Positions 46,471 through 55,111 of a stretch of DNA of 64,000 bases are shown here, in pieces; position 1 is the stretch's first letter, and every line of letters begins with the position of its first letter. A program made the translations under genes and the position numbers. The notes under the pieces are model-generated. The model did no database searches and was not told where the DNA came from. It was given only the letters and a program-made list of their open reading frames with translations. Source of the DNA: JANJUO01 sp942492935 (GTDB lineage Bacteria > Bacteroidota > Ignavibacteria > Kapaibacteriales > UBA2268); contig OW818654.1 of NCBI GenBank assembly GCA_942492935.1, positions 434,001-498,000 of the forward strand. The letters are read 5' to 3'.

Positions 46471-47712
46471 TGCCAGATTTCCGACACTTGAACTTGATTA
46501 TTGTTTCAAATAATATTCAAATTATTAAAAAGTTTCGGACATCTTAGAAACAGAAACCCGATACCCAATTCTGGATTCTCCCTTCTTTCTGAATGACGGG
46601 GTAGAAAAAGAAACATCCGATGTATTTTTTTGGCTAAAGCCAAAATCATTAAACAAGATTCAATCCACGCCATAAATGACGTGGCTATTGAAGAAAGATA
46701 GATTAATAATAGCAATTCCATAAATGACGTGGCTATTGAAGAAAGATTAATAAGAGCAATGCCATTTATGAAGTGGGTATGTAAGTGAGAGAAAATAATA
46801 GCCACGCCATTTATGGCGTGGTAAAGGAAGGAAGTAGAATATTGGCTTTAGCCAAAACGATTCATAGAAATTCCAGATGTCCGACACTTGAACTTGAAGA
46901 TTGTTTCAAATTTCATCCAAATTTCCAATAATTGTCGGACATCTTAGAAACAGAAACCCGATACCCAATTCTGGATTCTCCCTTCTTTCTGAATGACGGG
47001 GTAGAAAAAGAAACATCCGATGTATTTTTTTGGCTAAAGCCAAAATCATTAAACAAGATTCAATCCACGCCATAAATGACGTGGCTATTGAAGAAAGAAA
47101 GATTAATAATAGCAATTCCATAAATGACGTGGCTATTGAAGAAAGAAAGATTAATAATAGCAATTCCATAAATGACGTGGCTATTGAAGAAAGAAAGATT
47201 AATAATAGCAATTCCATAAATGACGTGGCTATTGAAGAAAGAAAGATTAATAATAGCCACGCCATTTATGGAGTGGTAAAGGAAGGAAGTAGAATATTGG
47301 CTTTAGCCAAAACGATTCATAGAAATTCCAGATGTCCGACACTTGCACTTGAAGATTGTTTCAAATTTCATCTAAATTTCCAATAATTGTCGGACATCTT
47401 AGAAACAGAAACCCGATACCCAATTCTGGATTCTCCCTTCTTTCTGAATGACGGGGTAGAAAAAGAAACATCCGATGTATTTTTTTGGCTAAAGCCAAAA
47501 TCATTAAACAAGATTCAATCCACGCCATAAATGACGTGGCTATTGAAGAAAGAAAGATTAATAATAGCCACGCCATTTATGGCGTGGTAAAGGAAGGAAG
47601 TAGAATATTGGCTTTAGCCAAAACGATTCATAGAAATTTCAGATGTCCGACACTTGCACTGGAAGATTGTTCCAATCAGATTCAAATTATTAAAAAGTGT
47701 CGGACATCCTTT
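46471..47712. repeat. Nested tandem-repeat array with palindromic subunits
   Basis: Three copies of a macro-unit of about 310-455 bp (from about 46471, 46874 and 47329) plus the start of a fourth (47641-47712). Each unit opens with an inverted pair AGATGTCCGACA / TGTCGGACATCT. It then has a shared 170-bp block (ACCCGATACCCAATTCTGG ...), the palindrome TTGGCTAAAGCCAA, CCACGCCAT/ATGGCGTGG palindromes and a second TTGGCTTTAGCCAA. Inside, a 48-bp unit is repeated a different number of times in each macro-unit. Long open frames here come from the repeat period and are not genes. Confidence 0.92.
47072..47263. repeat. 48-bp minisatellite, four copies
   Basis: Four near-identical 48-bp units start at 47072, 47120, 47168 and 47216 (each contains ATAAATGACGTGGCTATTGA). 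The macro-unit on the left has about two to three decayed copies and the one on the right has one, so copy number changes independently inside each macro-unit. Confidence 0.92.
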
Positions 47713-47731
47713 AATCCCAATCCAATTTTCT

Positions 47732-48973
47732 TTAAAAAAATCTATAGCCAAAATATAATTTGATTTCTTTTTTGAAGTCATTTCTTTTGGGATTGCCGTA
47801 ATCAGATTTGAAATGATTAAGTCCGAAACTTAAGTTTAAATAGATATTATTTTCTACATAATAGTAAGTATCAAATGATAGATTCTGCTCTGAAACTATA
47901 TGATCTGAAATATTATAATTACGAAGAAAATAATTCATTTTGAAATCGAAGAGATTTGTTAAATTATATGTAAAAGAACTTGTTGAATAGATATTATTAC
48001 TTTTCGAGTCTGTATAATCTAAGTTTTCCATATAAGAATAAGTTGTGTTATGATAGAAATGCAGTTTATTTGTGATTGGATAGCCAATTTCTAAATTCAA
48101 ATTTGCTCCCAAATAGTCATCGCTTGGATAATTTATATTGTTGCCTTCATAATACCTGTCATAAATAAGATTAATATTTCTATACGCTAAATATGCTCCA
48201 ACTTTCCAGCCAATAATTCTTTGATGAATTCTTTGACTATTAATCACCTCTGATACTCTGAATAAAGAATATGGATTCAGATTTTGACTAATGATTTTTC
48301 CACTTTTAATCAAAATTTGTTCCAAGTCCAGATACCAATTTATTGGATGCTTATCATCATATTTTTGTGCATATTCGTTCAATTTTGTGCAATGTACTGC
48401 AATTTCAAGAACAATATCCTTACTGAATTCTTCAGAAATCAAATTCTCGCTTAGCAAATATTCTTGTATTCTCAATGCTTTAGCCATTCCACTTGCATCA
48501 TAAGTTCTGCCATAACCACCACCAATACCAACATTGCTTTCTGCTTGAATCCTATTAAAATGCTCTGTATAATTAACATCACTACCAACATTTGTGGTAA
48601 ATCTACCACCAGCAAAAAGCATTGATTCATTATTCAAATATTTTTCTACAGTTGAACTAAACACCAAACTCAATCTGTCATAAATAATTGTGGTTTTATC
48701 TGCATAAGTAGTATGAAGGTAATCTCCATCATTCTTTAATTCCGCAAATAAACTATAAGAAAAAGGTAATGAGGAGAAGAATTTCGAGTATTGCATGCTG
48801 AAATTATTCTCAAAATTCATTGAATTTATGCCTGAATAATTCATATTCAAATACATATACAAGTTTTCTGCTTGTGTTTCTGGCAGTTTGAATTCACGAA
48901 TTGAAACTTCTTCCGAATTTGCGTTTAGACAAAAGAATAACGCTAAGGTAATTAAATAAATAATCCTTTTCAT
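47732..48973 (-). CDS. Predicted outer-membrane beta-barrel protein
   Basis: 413 residues with a signal peptide (ends NANS). The second half is a series of amphipathic strands (GANLNLEIGYPI, HFYHNTTYSYME, YSTSSFTYNL, NIYLNLSFGLNHF) and the chain ends in an aromatic strand, LYFGYRFF, typical for insertion by the BAM machinery. No plug or TonB box. The gene is third after an ECF sigma factor and an anti-sigma-like protein with 19 bp spacing, so it is probably under their control. Function unknown. Confidence 0.7.
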   Translation of the reverse strand: MKRIIYLITLALFFCLNANSEEVSIREFKLPETQAENLYMYLNMNYSGINSMNFENNFSMQYSKFFSSLPFSYSLFAELKNDGDYLHTTYADKTTIIYDRLSLVFSSTVEKYLNNESMLFAGGRFTTNVGSDVNYTEHFNRIQAESNVGIGGGYGRTYDASGMAKALRIQEYLLSENLISEEFSKDIVLEIAVHCTKLNEYAQKYDDKHPINWYLDLEQILIKSGKIISQNLNPYSLFRVSEVINSQRIHQRIIGWKVGAYLAYRNINLIYDRYYEGNNINYPSDDYLGANLNLEIGYPITNKLHFYHNTTYSYMENLDYTDSKSNNIYSTSSFTYNLTNLFDFKMNYFLRNYNISDHIVSEQNLSFDTYYYVENNIYLNLSFGLNHFKSDYGNPKRNDFKKEIKLYFGYRFF

Positions 48974-48992
48974 AATTAAATCCTAAATTGTT

Positions 48993-50045
48993 TTATTTTA
49001 AGTGTAAATTAAATCCGATGTTAAAACCAATTTTTTCTGTTGAATGAATTTGAGAATCAAGGGAATAAATCAAACTACTCAATTCTCCTGTTGTGATTAC
49101 ATTCATTTCGTCTGTAATCGGAATCATTAAGCCAGCGGAAATTCTTGAAATCAATCCATGCTTTCCCGCACCTAAATTCAGTTGCATAATTGGATTTGCA
49201 TTAAAAATTTCTTTGCTTGATTTGAATTTCATTGCCATTTCCCAGCAATTCATATTGAATGCAATCACATTAATTGATGGATTAATTGAATTTGATTCCA
49301 ATTTTGTGAAACTTTCCTGCCGAAATTCAGCACCAATTTTCAAATTATTTGAAATTGAATACCACAATCCAAAAGAATAATCTTTGAGAATTGCCTCATC
49401 TGGTGCATTTATATTTGTATTTCCCAAATTGAACAAAGTATTGTATTTCATTTCGAAATTCATATTCAAATCTGCTACTTCTGCTGAAGTATTTATTTGT
49501 AAATTTTCGATTGAATTATAAGTATTGTTATAATTTATCAAATCAAAATTTGTATGGGAAATATTTGAATTCTCTAATTTGGTTGTTCTTATTGCAGGTA
49601 AATAGTTATTTTTCACAAATTCATCTATAGTAATATCTTCGGTAATATCTTGAGGTTTATTTTCAGAAAAAACTACATTGCTTTTTTCTAATTCAATTTT
49701 ATTTTCAGAAATTTCATTTGAGAAAATTTTGCTAATAATTTGATTTTTTGTTGATATACTTTCTACTGGCAAATTCATAAATATAAGCATCGAAGAAATT
49801 GTAAGCCAATAAATTGGAGTAATAAAATTTTTGCTTTTACTTGGAAAATTAAACAAAAATAAGAAACTCAATGCCTTTGCTGATTTGCTTTTCTTCGGTT
49901 TTGGATTATTGATTTTATTTAAAATTGCTTCTTTTTGCTCAGATGGAACAAGAGTATGGCTAACGTAATTATTTATTAATTCTCTCATTTCAATAACTGG
50001 AATTTTCTCATACCATCTCTGTTTTTTTAATTTACTCATTTCCAT
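48993..50045 (-). CDS. Dual-membrane-type anti-sigma-like protein (cytoplasmic domain, one TM, beta-barrel-like C-terminus)
   Basis: 350 residues. The N-terminal about 70 residues are cytoplasmic, helical and very basic (PKPKKSKSAK). There is one hydrophobic helix at about 74-95 (ITPIYWLTISSMLIFMNL), then a long polar linker (about 100-190). The C-terminal region of about 150 residues has alternating amphipathic strands (YSFGLWYSISNNLKIGAEF ... IGFNIGFNLHLK) like a small outer-membrane barrel. It overlaps the ECF sigma gene by 14 bp. This matches the dual membrane-spanning anti-sigma factors reported in Bacteroides, which contact sigma inside and insert in the outer membrane. Binding is inferred. 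Confidence 0.62.
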   Translation of the reverse strand: MEMSKLKKQRWYEKIPVIEMRELINNYVSHTLVPSEQKEAILNKINNPKPKKSKSAKALSFLFLFNFPSKSKNFITPIYWLTISSMLIFMNLPVESISTKNQIISKIFSNEISENKIELEKSNVVFSENKPQDITEDITIDEFVKNNYLPAIRTTKLENSNISHTNFDLINYNNTYNSIENLQINTSAEVADLNMNFEMKYNTLFNLGNTNINAPDEAILKDYSFGLWYSISNNLKIGAEFRQESFTKLESNSINPSINVIAFNMNCWEMAMKFKSSKEIFNANPIMQLNLGAGKHGLISRISAGLMIPITDEMNVITTGELSSLIYSLDSQIHSTEKIGFNIGFNLHLK

Positions 50046-50598
50046 AATCCTTATTGAGTTTCATAATTATAATTTTGAGTTTTGCAAGTGCCCTTTGCGA
50101 CCTCTTCCTAATACATTCATCACTTACACCAGCAACTTCCGCAAGTTCCAATCCTTGCAATCCAGCAATTCTATGCAATACCAATGCCTCTTTATATTTT
50201 TCATCAAGCAAATTAATTGCTTCGTAAATAATTTGGCTTGCCTCGCTATCGAATGCATCATCAATTTTCAAAATCATATTTTCATTTAATTCAACTATTT
50301 CTGGCTTAGATTTCGATTTTCGAGCATTATCAAGCAATCTTCTTTTTGCAACTGTTATCAGAAATGCAATAGTAGTTTTGATTTCCTTTCCTGCACGAAT
50401 ATTTTCAAATAATGAAATCCACGCCTCTTGATAAGCATTTTGCAAATCATCATTATTTTTTGCATAATGCTTGCAAAACAAAAATATATTTCGTGAGTAT
50501 CTATCATAAAGTTCCGAAAAAGCAAAATCATATTTTTCTTGCTTTGCAATTTCCGCAATCAGTTCCTTATCGCTATATTTTTTATAATTTCTTATAAT
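50032..50598 (-). CDS. ECF-family RNA polymerase sigma factor, apparent AUU start
   Basis: About 188 residues if started at the ATT codon 50596-50598. Region 2 is encoded by SDKELIAEIAKQEKYDFAFS, ELYDRYSRNIFLFCKHYA and NDDLQNAYQEAWISLF. Region 4 is INLLDEKYKEALVLHRIAGLQGLELAEVAGVS, followed by RKRSQRALAKLK. The first ATG/GTG/TTG in frame is a TTG at 50481, which would delete the start of region 2. Upstream of ATT the frame closes at a TGA (50608-50610), and an AGGAG sits 4 nt before ATT. The next gene, an anti-sigma-like protein, overlaps its end. Family certain; start codon inferred. Confidence 0.85.
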   Translation of the reverse strand: MIRNYKKYSDKELIAEIAKQEKYDFAFSELYDRYSRNIFLFCKHYAKNNDDLQNAYQEAWISLFENIRAGKEIKTTIAFLITVAKRRLLDNARKSKSKPEIVELNENMILKIDDAFDSEASQIIYEAINLLDEKYKEALVLHRIAGLQGLELAEVAGVSDECIRKRSQRALAKLKIIIMKLNKDYGNE

Positions 50599-50673
50599 TT
50601 TTCTCCTTCACATAAACGTAGTCGAAATTAATAAAAAAATCGGACAAAACATTAAAAATTTTTTTAAAATATT

Positions 50674-51474
50674 CTATGGCAATATTGCAAATACTCTCGC
50701 TGGAAATCCTGAGCCATTTTTCGGTTTTGGAAATGTTACTATAGCTAATGCTCCATACTCGGGTACTTTGTCCAAATTTGTCAGAAGTTCAATTTGATAA
50801 TGGTTTGTGCTAAGTACATAATATTCTAATGAATAATCACCTTTACCAGATGCAAATCCCGGATCTGTATCAGTCGGCTCATGACCTGTTGCTGTAACTT
50901 TGCAGTCTTCAAATAAGTATTTTAAAACATCTAAACTCCAACCGGGAAAGTGAGGTAAACCTTCTGAATCACGATTTAGCATTTTTTCCATACTGGGCCA
51001 TCGTTTCGACCAATCTGTTCTCATAACAACAAAAGATTCTTCTGGTATTTTACCGTATTTATCCTCCCAATTTTTTATATCTTCCATTGTAATTGTATAG
51101 TCATGGTTATTTTCTACTTTTTTGTGGACATCAATCACAATTAAAGGCATAATCATTTCTTTAACATCAATTTCATCAACCGTTCTTAAACCCTTTATGA
51201 AATGTGCCGGTGGGTCAACGTGAGTTCCCCATTGCCCAACGTGTGAAAAATATTGAACATAAAAACCACTTCCTTTTGTTCCAACTCCAGCATCATACCA
51301 ATATAGTATCTCTTCTTTTTCGTCAATAAAGCCGGGCCAATGTGGTATTCCAGGTTCAAATGAATGTGTTAAATCTACAAATTCCTTAGACTTAATAATA
51401 TTCCAAATTTTTAATAATTCCAACTTGTTTGATTCAGAATTATTTTTATCATTAATTTTGTTATCAATTTCCAT
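50674..51474 (-). CDS. Cyclase-family metal-dependent hydrolase (kynurenine formamidase-like)
   Basis: 266 residues, Pfam Cyclase type. The metal-binding signature HVDPPAH is preceded by WGT: His85, Asp87 and His91 are the expected ligands. DLTHSFEPGIPHWPG near the N-terminus, the GHEPTDTDPG segment and the C-terminal FPKPKNGSGFPARVFAI are all family features. Such enzymes hydrolyse N-formylkynurenine or isatin-like amides; the substrate here is not determined. No signal peptide. Monocistronic by spacing. Confidence 0.87.
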   Translation of the reverse strand: MEIDNKINDKNNSESNKLELLKIWNIIKSKEFVDLTHSFEPGIPHWPGFIDEKEEILYWYDAGVGTKGSGFYVQYFSHVGQWGTHVDPPAHFIKGLRTVDEIDVKEMIMPLIVIDVHKKVENNHDYTITMEDIKNWEDKYGKIPEESFVVMRTDWSKRWPSMEKMLNRDSEGLPHFPGWSLDVLKYLFEDCKVTATGHEPTDTDPGFASGKGDYSLEYYVLSTNHYQIELLTNLDKVPEYGALAIVTFPKPKNGSGFPARVFAILP

Positions 51475-51540
51475 AATTTAATTTCCTTTTTTGCAACAAC
51501 TTAGCCGCTTATAGATAATTTAGAATTTTAGTTTTATTTT

Positions 51541-51763
51541 AAAATTCCTTGAAATTCCCATCGGGAATAAATGTTTGTAACAGATTAATTCCTCACTTCA
51601 ACCAGCAACGCCGTAGGTGTTGAATGTGTATTTGTACAATCGCCCCAAATACCGCATCCATCAATACACACCCCTTAATCTCATCTTTTTAGAGGGGAAA
51701 ATTTAAGTTGATTTTTCGTTGTTACAAACATTTAATCCCTAACGGGATTTTCAAAGAATTTCT
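51541..51763. repeat. MITE-like element with about 42-bp imperfect inverted ends
   Basis: The ends (51541-51582 and 51720-51763) are inverted copies sharing a perfect 15-bp TGTTACAAACATTTA core and then diverging (about 36 of 42 match). Both also contain an inner CCC...GGG palindrome. The 137-bp middle has no coding frame. Non-autonomous transposon-like or REP-type structure. Confidence 0.65.
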
Positions 51764-51921
51764 TATTTATTATTATTTTCAACTTTTTCCTATTTTTCTC
51801 GTTTTTCATTCAAATAACATAGCAAATTGAAAATTTCTATGCGACTGATTAGTTACAGTTATTTTATGTAGGAATTTGTAAGAAATTTAATTCTCACAGA
51901 ATAATAAAAGTTTTTAATTCA

Positions 51922-51951
51922 CAAGGGTAAAACTATTAAATTTTACCCTTG
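51922..51951. other. Isolated 11-bp-stem hairpin
   Basis: CAAGGGTAAAA (51922-51932) pairs perfectly with TTTTACCCTTG (51941-51951) with an 8-nt loop and no T run on either side. It could be an operator, a processing site or a small RNA part. Apart from this and the MITE-like repeat, 51475-52088 shows nothing. Confidence 0.4.
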
Positions 51952-52088
51952 TCCTGTATAAGATTTTCTACATACATTAGAATTTAACTCTTAGCAAACT
52001 TTAAATTCAAAGAAGTAGTTAATAATCAGAAAATCTACACTTTTTAAAATTTTAATAACATCTCAGAATGAGAGCAAAGTTATAGCTT

Positions 52089-52712
52089 TTATTCAGTAAC
52101 CCATTCATAAATATATCTGTAATCAATTACTGCATAACCAGTTGTCAATACAACTTTGATTGCCATTTTTTCAGGGTTAGTTTCATCAATCGGTTTAGGT
52201 ATCTTGACTTGGGCATAAGTTTTTCCTCCATTTTTATTAGCATACACTATCCAATCATTTGTTGAACCAGAAGCTTTGTATGGGTTACTGATGTGCATCA
52301 TATTGCCACCATCTCCTTTTGTTTCAGCTGCAACTTTATAAAGTGTATCTGCAGTCATATTCACTGTCAATGGGTCCCACGAAAAATTAGTTGTCCATTT
52401 ACGTGCCATTGCGTAACTGGAATCTGTAACTGTTAAATTGTATTCTGAGCCAATTAATGCATATCGATACGTATCATTGTAATAACTAATAGTATAAGTA
52501 GCACCGTAAGGGAATGAGTTAATATTTTCCCATTGACTCCATGCAACGTCACCAGGTATATTTGTTGAAAGCTTGTATTGCCACCAAATTTCCTTACCAG
52601 TTAATTTCCAGTATGAGGTTTTAGTACTTGGTGTAGTAGATGAATCTTCAAAGCAGGAACTAAGCATAATTAGTAATAATAAGCTTAGAATGAGGGCGAG
52701 CATTTTTTTCAT
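52089..52712 (-). CDS. Lipoprotein of unknown function
   Basis: 207 residues with a clear lipoprotein signal ending LSSC. The mature part is rich in Trp, Tyr and Thr (YWKLTGKEIWWQYKL; WTTNFSWDPLTVNMTADTLY) and looks like an all-beta single domain, perhaps carbohydrate-binding. No family is recognised. It has no close neighbour on its strand. Confidence 0.65.
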   Translation of the reverse strand: MKKMLALILSLLLLIMLSSCFEDSSTTPSTKTSYWKLTGKEIWWQYKLSTNIPGDVAWSQWENINSFPYGATYTISYYNDTYRYALIGSEYNLTVTDSSYAMARKWTTNFSWDPLTVNMTADTLYKVAAETKGDGGNMMHISNPYKASGSTNDWIVYANKNGGKTYAQVKIPKPIDETNPEKMAIKVVLTTGYAVIDYRYIYEWVTE

Positions 52713-53015
52713 TATTGCCTCAACATTAATTTGGGTTCAAATTTTTTTTTTTGAATTACACCTTGAACCCAAAAATATAATTCAAATATCTATGTTATTT
52801 TATCAATGAACAAACCATAAAATTCAATTATACAATTGTACAAATATAAATATAATATATCTATTACTATTACAATTTTTTATTCTATTAGAAATTATTT
52901 TGTAACAACGCAATCTATTTCAAATTAAATCAGTGGAAGCTACTCAGTCGCCAAATGAAAGAATCACGTGCAAAAATCAACTAACTATGTCATAATTTAT
53001 CTAAAATGTCATTCT
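52713..53015. other. Intergenic stretch, no recognised feature
   Basis: AT-rich leader of the lipoprotein gene. Nothing beyond poly-A/T tracts was recognised. Confidence 0.4.
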
Positions 53016-53250
53016 GAAGTGCGGAACAAATATATTTAAAAAATATGCTAAATGACACAATAAAAAAGAATTGTAGTCATTGGTAGATTGTTTCAGAACC
53101 CTCAAAGTAGAATTAATTCAAATCCCCCTTTCCCCCTTTATTAAAGGGGGATTAAGGAGGATTTCCTACATCCGAAGTTAATTGGAACTGTCTCAAAAGT
53201 CGTCATAATGATGCAAGGAAAAAGATGTCATTGGTAACATCGTGAGGAAT
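53016..53250 (-). repeat. Intact 230-bp dispersed repeat (empty-site form of the IS4 target)
   Basis: Read on the minus strand it matches 29470-29587 joined directly to 31117-31245 with roughly 90% identity, without the insertion element. At the junction CCCCCTTTAATAAAGGGGG is itself a palindrome and contains the 10-bp target CTTTAATAAA once. No gene is seen through 53532. Confidence 0.9.
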
Positions 53251-53532
53251 TCAGCAATTGTTCATTTATAAATTTTTCTGGATTTCTCTCAATGCTCGAA
53301 AAGAGAATTTGCCATATCAATCCTACCTAAGGTTTATAGCCAAGTTAGATAAGAGCCAATTTCAAATTTTTTTTATTGTATTTTTTAGAAACGCAGTTAT
53401 GGCATCATAATAGAGCCATAGATACTATTGAGAATTTAAATTCGAGGAACCCACATTAAGAATATTTCGCATCATTATGTCTCAAGTCCCAAAAATTATT
53501 GACTTGTGCAAAATAAGCAATGGAATAATTCA

Positions 53533-54162
53533 CTATTTATGTGGATTAAAATAACCGTCATTCTTAATTATAGAAGAGATTGTTTCTGATTCTTTTATAA
53601 TTGGTAAAAGTTTTTTTAAATGCTTCATTAAATATTCTAATCGCCAATTTTCTGAACGCGATTCTATAAGCAGTTGCTTTTGTTCGGCTGATAAACCGGC
53701 TTTTTGAGCAATTACGAAAGATGGTATTTTTGTTTTAATAGTACCCGGAATAATTCTATCAATTTTGACAGAATGAACGTTTTCAGAAATTTTATTGAAG
53801 ACTTCAATGCAATCATAAAATAGTACTTCATTCAGGTTCTCATCAAAATCATCAAAATACTCAATCTGAGCTATATAATAAGGAGAGTCGCCCTCTGTAA
53901 AATGGACGACTCTATATCTTTTCAAACCCGAAACAAGAATGTCAATTTTGCCATCACTGTACCGTTTTATTACATCTACAATATTAGCAGAACATCCAAT
54001 TTCAAATAATTTAGATGCATTGATTAAATTAATACCAAAATTTTCTTTCTCAGCAATACAATGATTAATCAACTTCTTATATCTATCTTCAAAAATATGA
54101 AGAGGATAAGATGATTCTGGGAATAATACTATACCCAAAGGAAACAAACCAATTTTTTGCAT
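53533..54162 (-). CDS. LON substrate-binding-domain protein
   Basis: 209 residues. GLFPLGIVLFPESSYPLHIFEDRYKKLI at the start is diagnostic of the Lon N-terminal (LON) domain. There is no AAA+ or protease domain, so it is a stand-alone LON-domain protein, a group thought to bind unfolded or specific substrates. Intact. It lies downstream of mscL on the same strand with a 70-bp gap. Confidence 0.88.
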   Translation of the reverse strand: MQKIGLFPLGIVLFPESSYPLHIFEDRYKKLINHCIAEKENFGINLINASKLFEIGCSANIVDVIKRYSDGKIDILVSGLKRYRVVHFTEGDSPYYIAQIEYFDDFDENLNEVLFYDCIEVFNKISENVHSVKIDRIIPGTIKTKIPSFVIAQKAGLSAEQKQLLIESRSENWRLEYLMKHLKKLLPIIKESETISSIIKNDGYFNPHK

Positions 54163-54232
54163 TTATTCAAAAATAACAATTCAACAAAAAATAAATATAA
54201 TTCAAATAATGTAATTAAACAAGTATTATAAA

Positions 54233-54634
54233 TTATTTCTTCAACAAATCTCTGATTTCTGTTAATAATGCTTCAGTTGGAGTTGGTCCAGGTTCAGGAG
54301 CAGGTGCTGCTGGTTCTTCTTGTTTACGCATTTTATTCATTCCTTTGATGATTAAGAACATAAAAATTGCAACAATTAGAAAATCAAGTACATTATTGAT
54401 AAATAATCCATATTTGATACTAACAGCAGGTGTTTCACCAACTGCATCTTTCAAAATTATTGATAAACTCTTAAAATCAACTCCACCAAGTAATAAACCA
54501 ATTGGTGGCATTACTACATCATTTACAAATGAACTAACAATTTTGCCGAATGCACCACCAATAATGATACCAACAGCCATATCAACCAAATTTCCTTTTA
54601 CGGAAAATTCTTTAAATTCTTTTAACATTGACAT
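54233..54634 (-). CDS. mscL: Large-conductance mechanosensitive channel
   Basis: A 133-residue MscL that opens on membrane tension to release solutes during hypo-osmotic shock. [27 protein letters not shown] (N-terminal helix and TM1) and the second membrane segment ([16 protein letters not shown]) are present, with an acidic, Pro/Ala-rich C-terminal helix. The start at 54634 (MSMLKEF) is favoured over a longer frame at 54682 because of a purine-rich AAGGGG upstream and the family length. Confidence 0.94.
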   Translation of the reverse strand: MSMLKEFKEFSVKGNLVDMAVGIIIGGAFGKIVSSFVNDVVMPPIGLLLGGVDFKSLSIILKDAVGETPAVSIKYGLFINNVLDFLIVAIFMFLIIKGMNKMRKQEEPAAPAPEPGPTPTEALLTEIRDLLKK

Positions 54635-54662
54635 ATAAATACCCCTTAATAATAAAAAAAAA

Positions 54663-55082
54663 TTATTTAACTTCTTCTGCAATTTCTTTAATATTTAGAG
54701 CAGAATTTTTTATAATTTTTGAAAAAATCTCATCTTCAATTTCAGAAACATTAGCATACTTAGTTTGCCAATCGATTTCAACTTCTAATTCGCATTCATC
54801 ATTATTTTTCTTAGTAATTTGATAATTCGTACAACCTCTGTATCGAGGGTGGTCGATTAGTACAAATTTTAATTTTTTATTGTTGTAATCGATTTCTATT
54901 CTTTCTTTGTATGATGTTTCTTTGTAAATTTTGCGTATTACATAAGTTTCATTATGTTCGATTATGCTGTTACTATTTATATTTGCTGAATATCGTTCTG
55001 GATGATAAATGGAATCAGTTAGATAATTCCACAAATCCTCACAATTTCTTTTTATATCGGTCTTATAATTTACTTGAGGCAT
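54663..55082 (-). CDS. SRPBCC (START-like) domain protein, DUF1857/AtaL-like
   Basis: A 139-residue cytoplasmic protein. The pattern of an N-terminal strand and helix ([18 protein letters not shown]), a central antiparallel sheet and a long C-terminal helix fits the SRPBCC fold. The overall look resembles DUF1857 (AtaL-like). These bind hydrophobic ligands in a cavity; the ligand is unknown. Upstream of mscL with a 28-bp gap, probably one transcript with mscL and the LON-domain gene. Confidence 0.7.
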   Translation of the reverse strand: MPQVNYKTDIKRNCEDLWNYLTDSIYHPERYSANINSNSIIEHNETYVIRKIYKETSYKERIEIDYNNKKLKFVLIDHPRYRGCTNYQITKKNNDECELEVEIDWQTKYANVSEIEDEIFSKIIKNSALNIKEIAEEVK

Positions 55083-55111
55083 AATTCACCAAATAAAAAT
55101 AAAATGCAAAT

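Noticed and set aside
47072..47263. Possible CRISPR array
   Set aside because: The 48-bp units are directly abutting with no variable spacers and no cas genes are present.
47030..47386. A 118-codon frame with repeated INDVAIEERKINNS segments, and its opposite-strand counterparts
   Set aside because: The 48-bp repeat is a multiple of three, so several frames on both strands stay open; none has a ribosome site, and neighbouring array units with other copy numbers do not preserve them.
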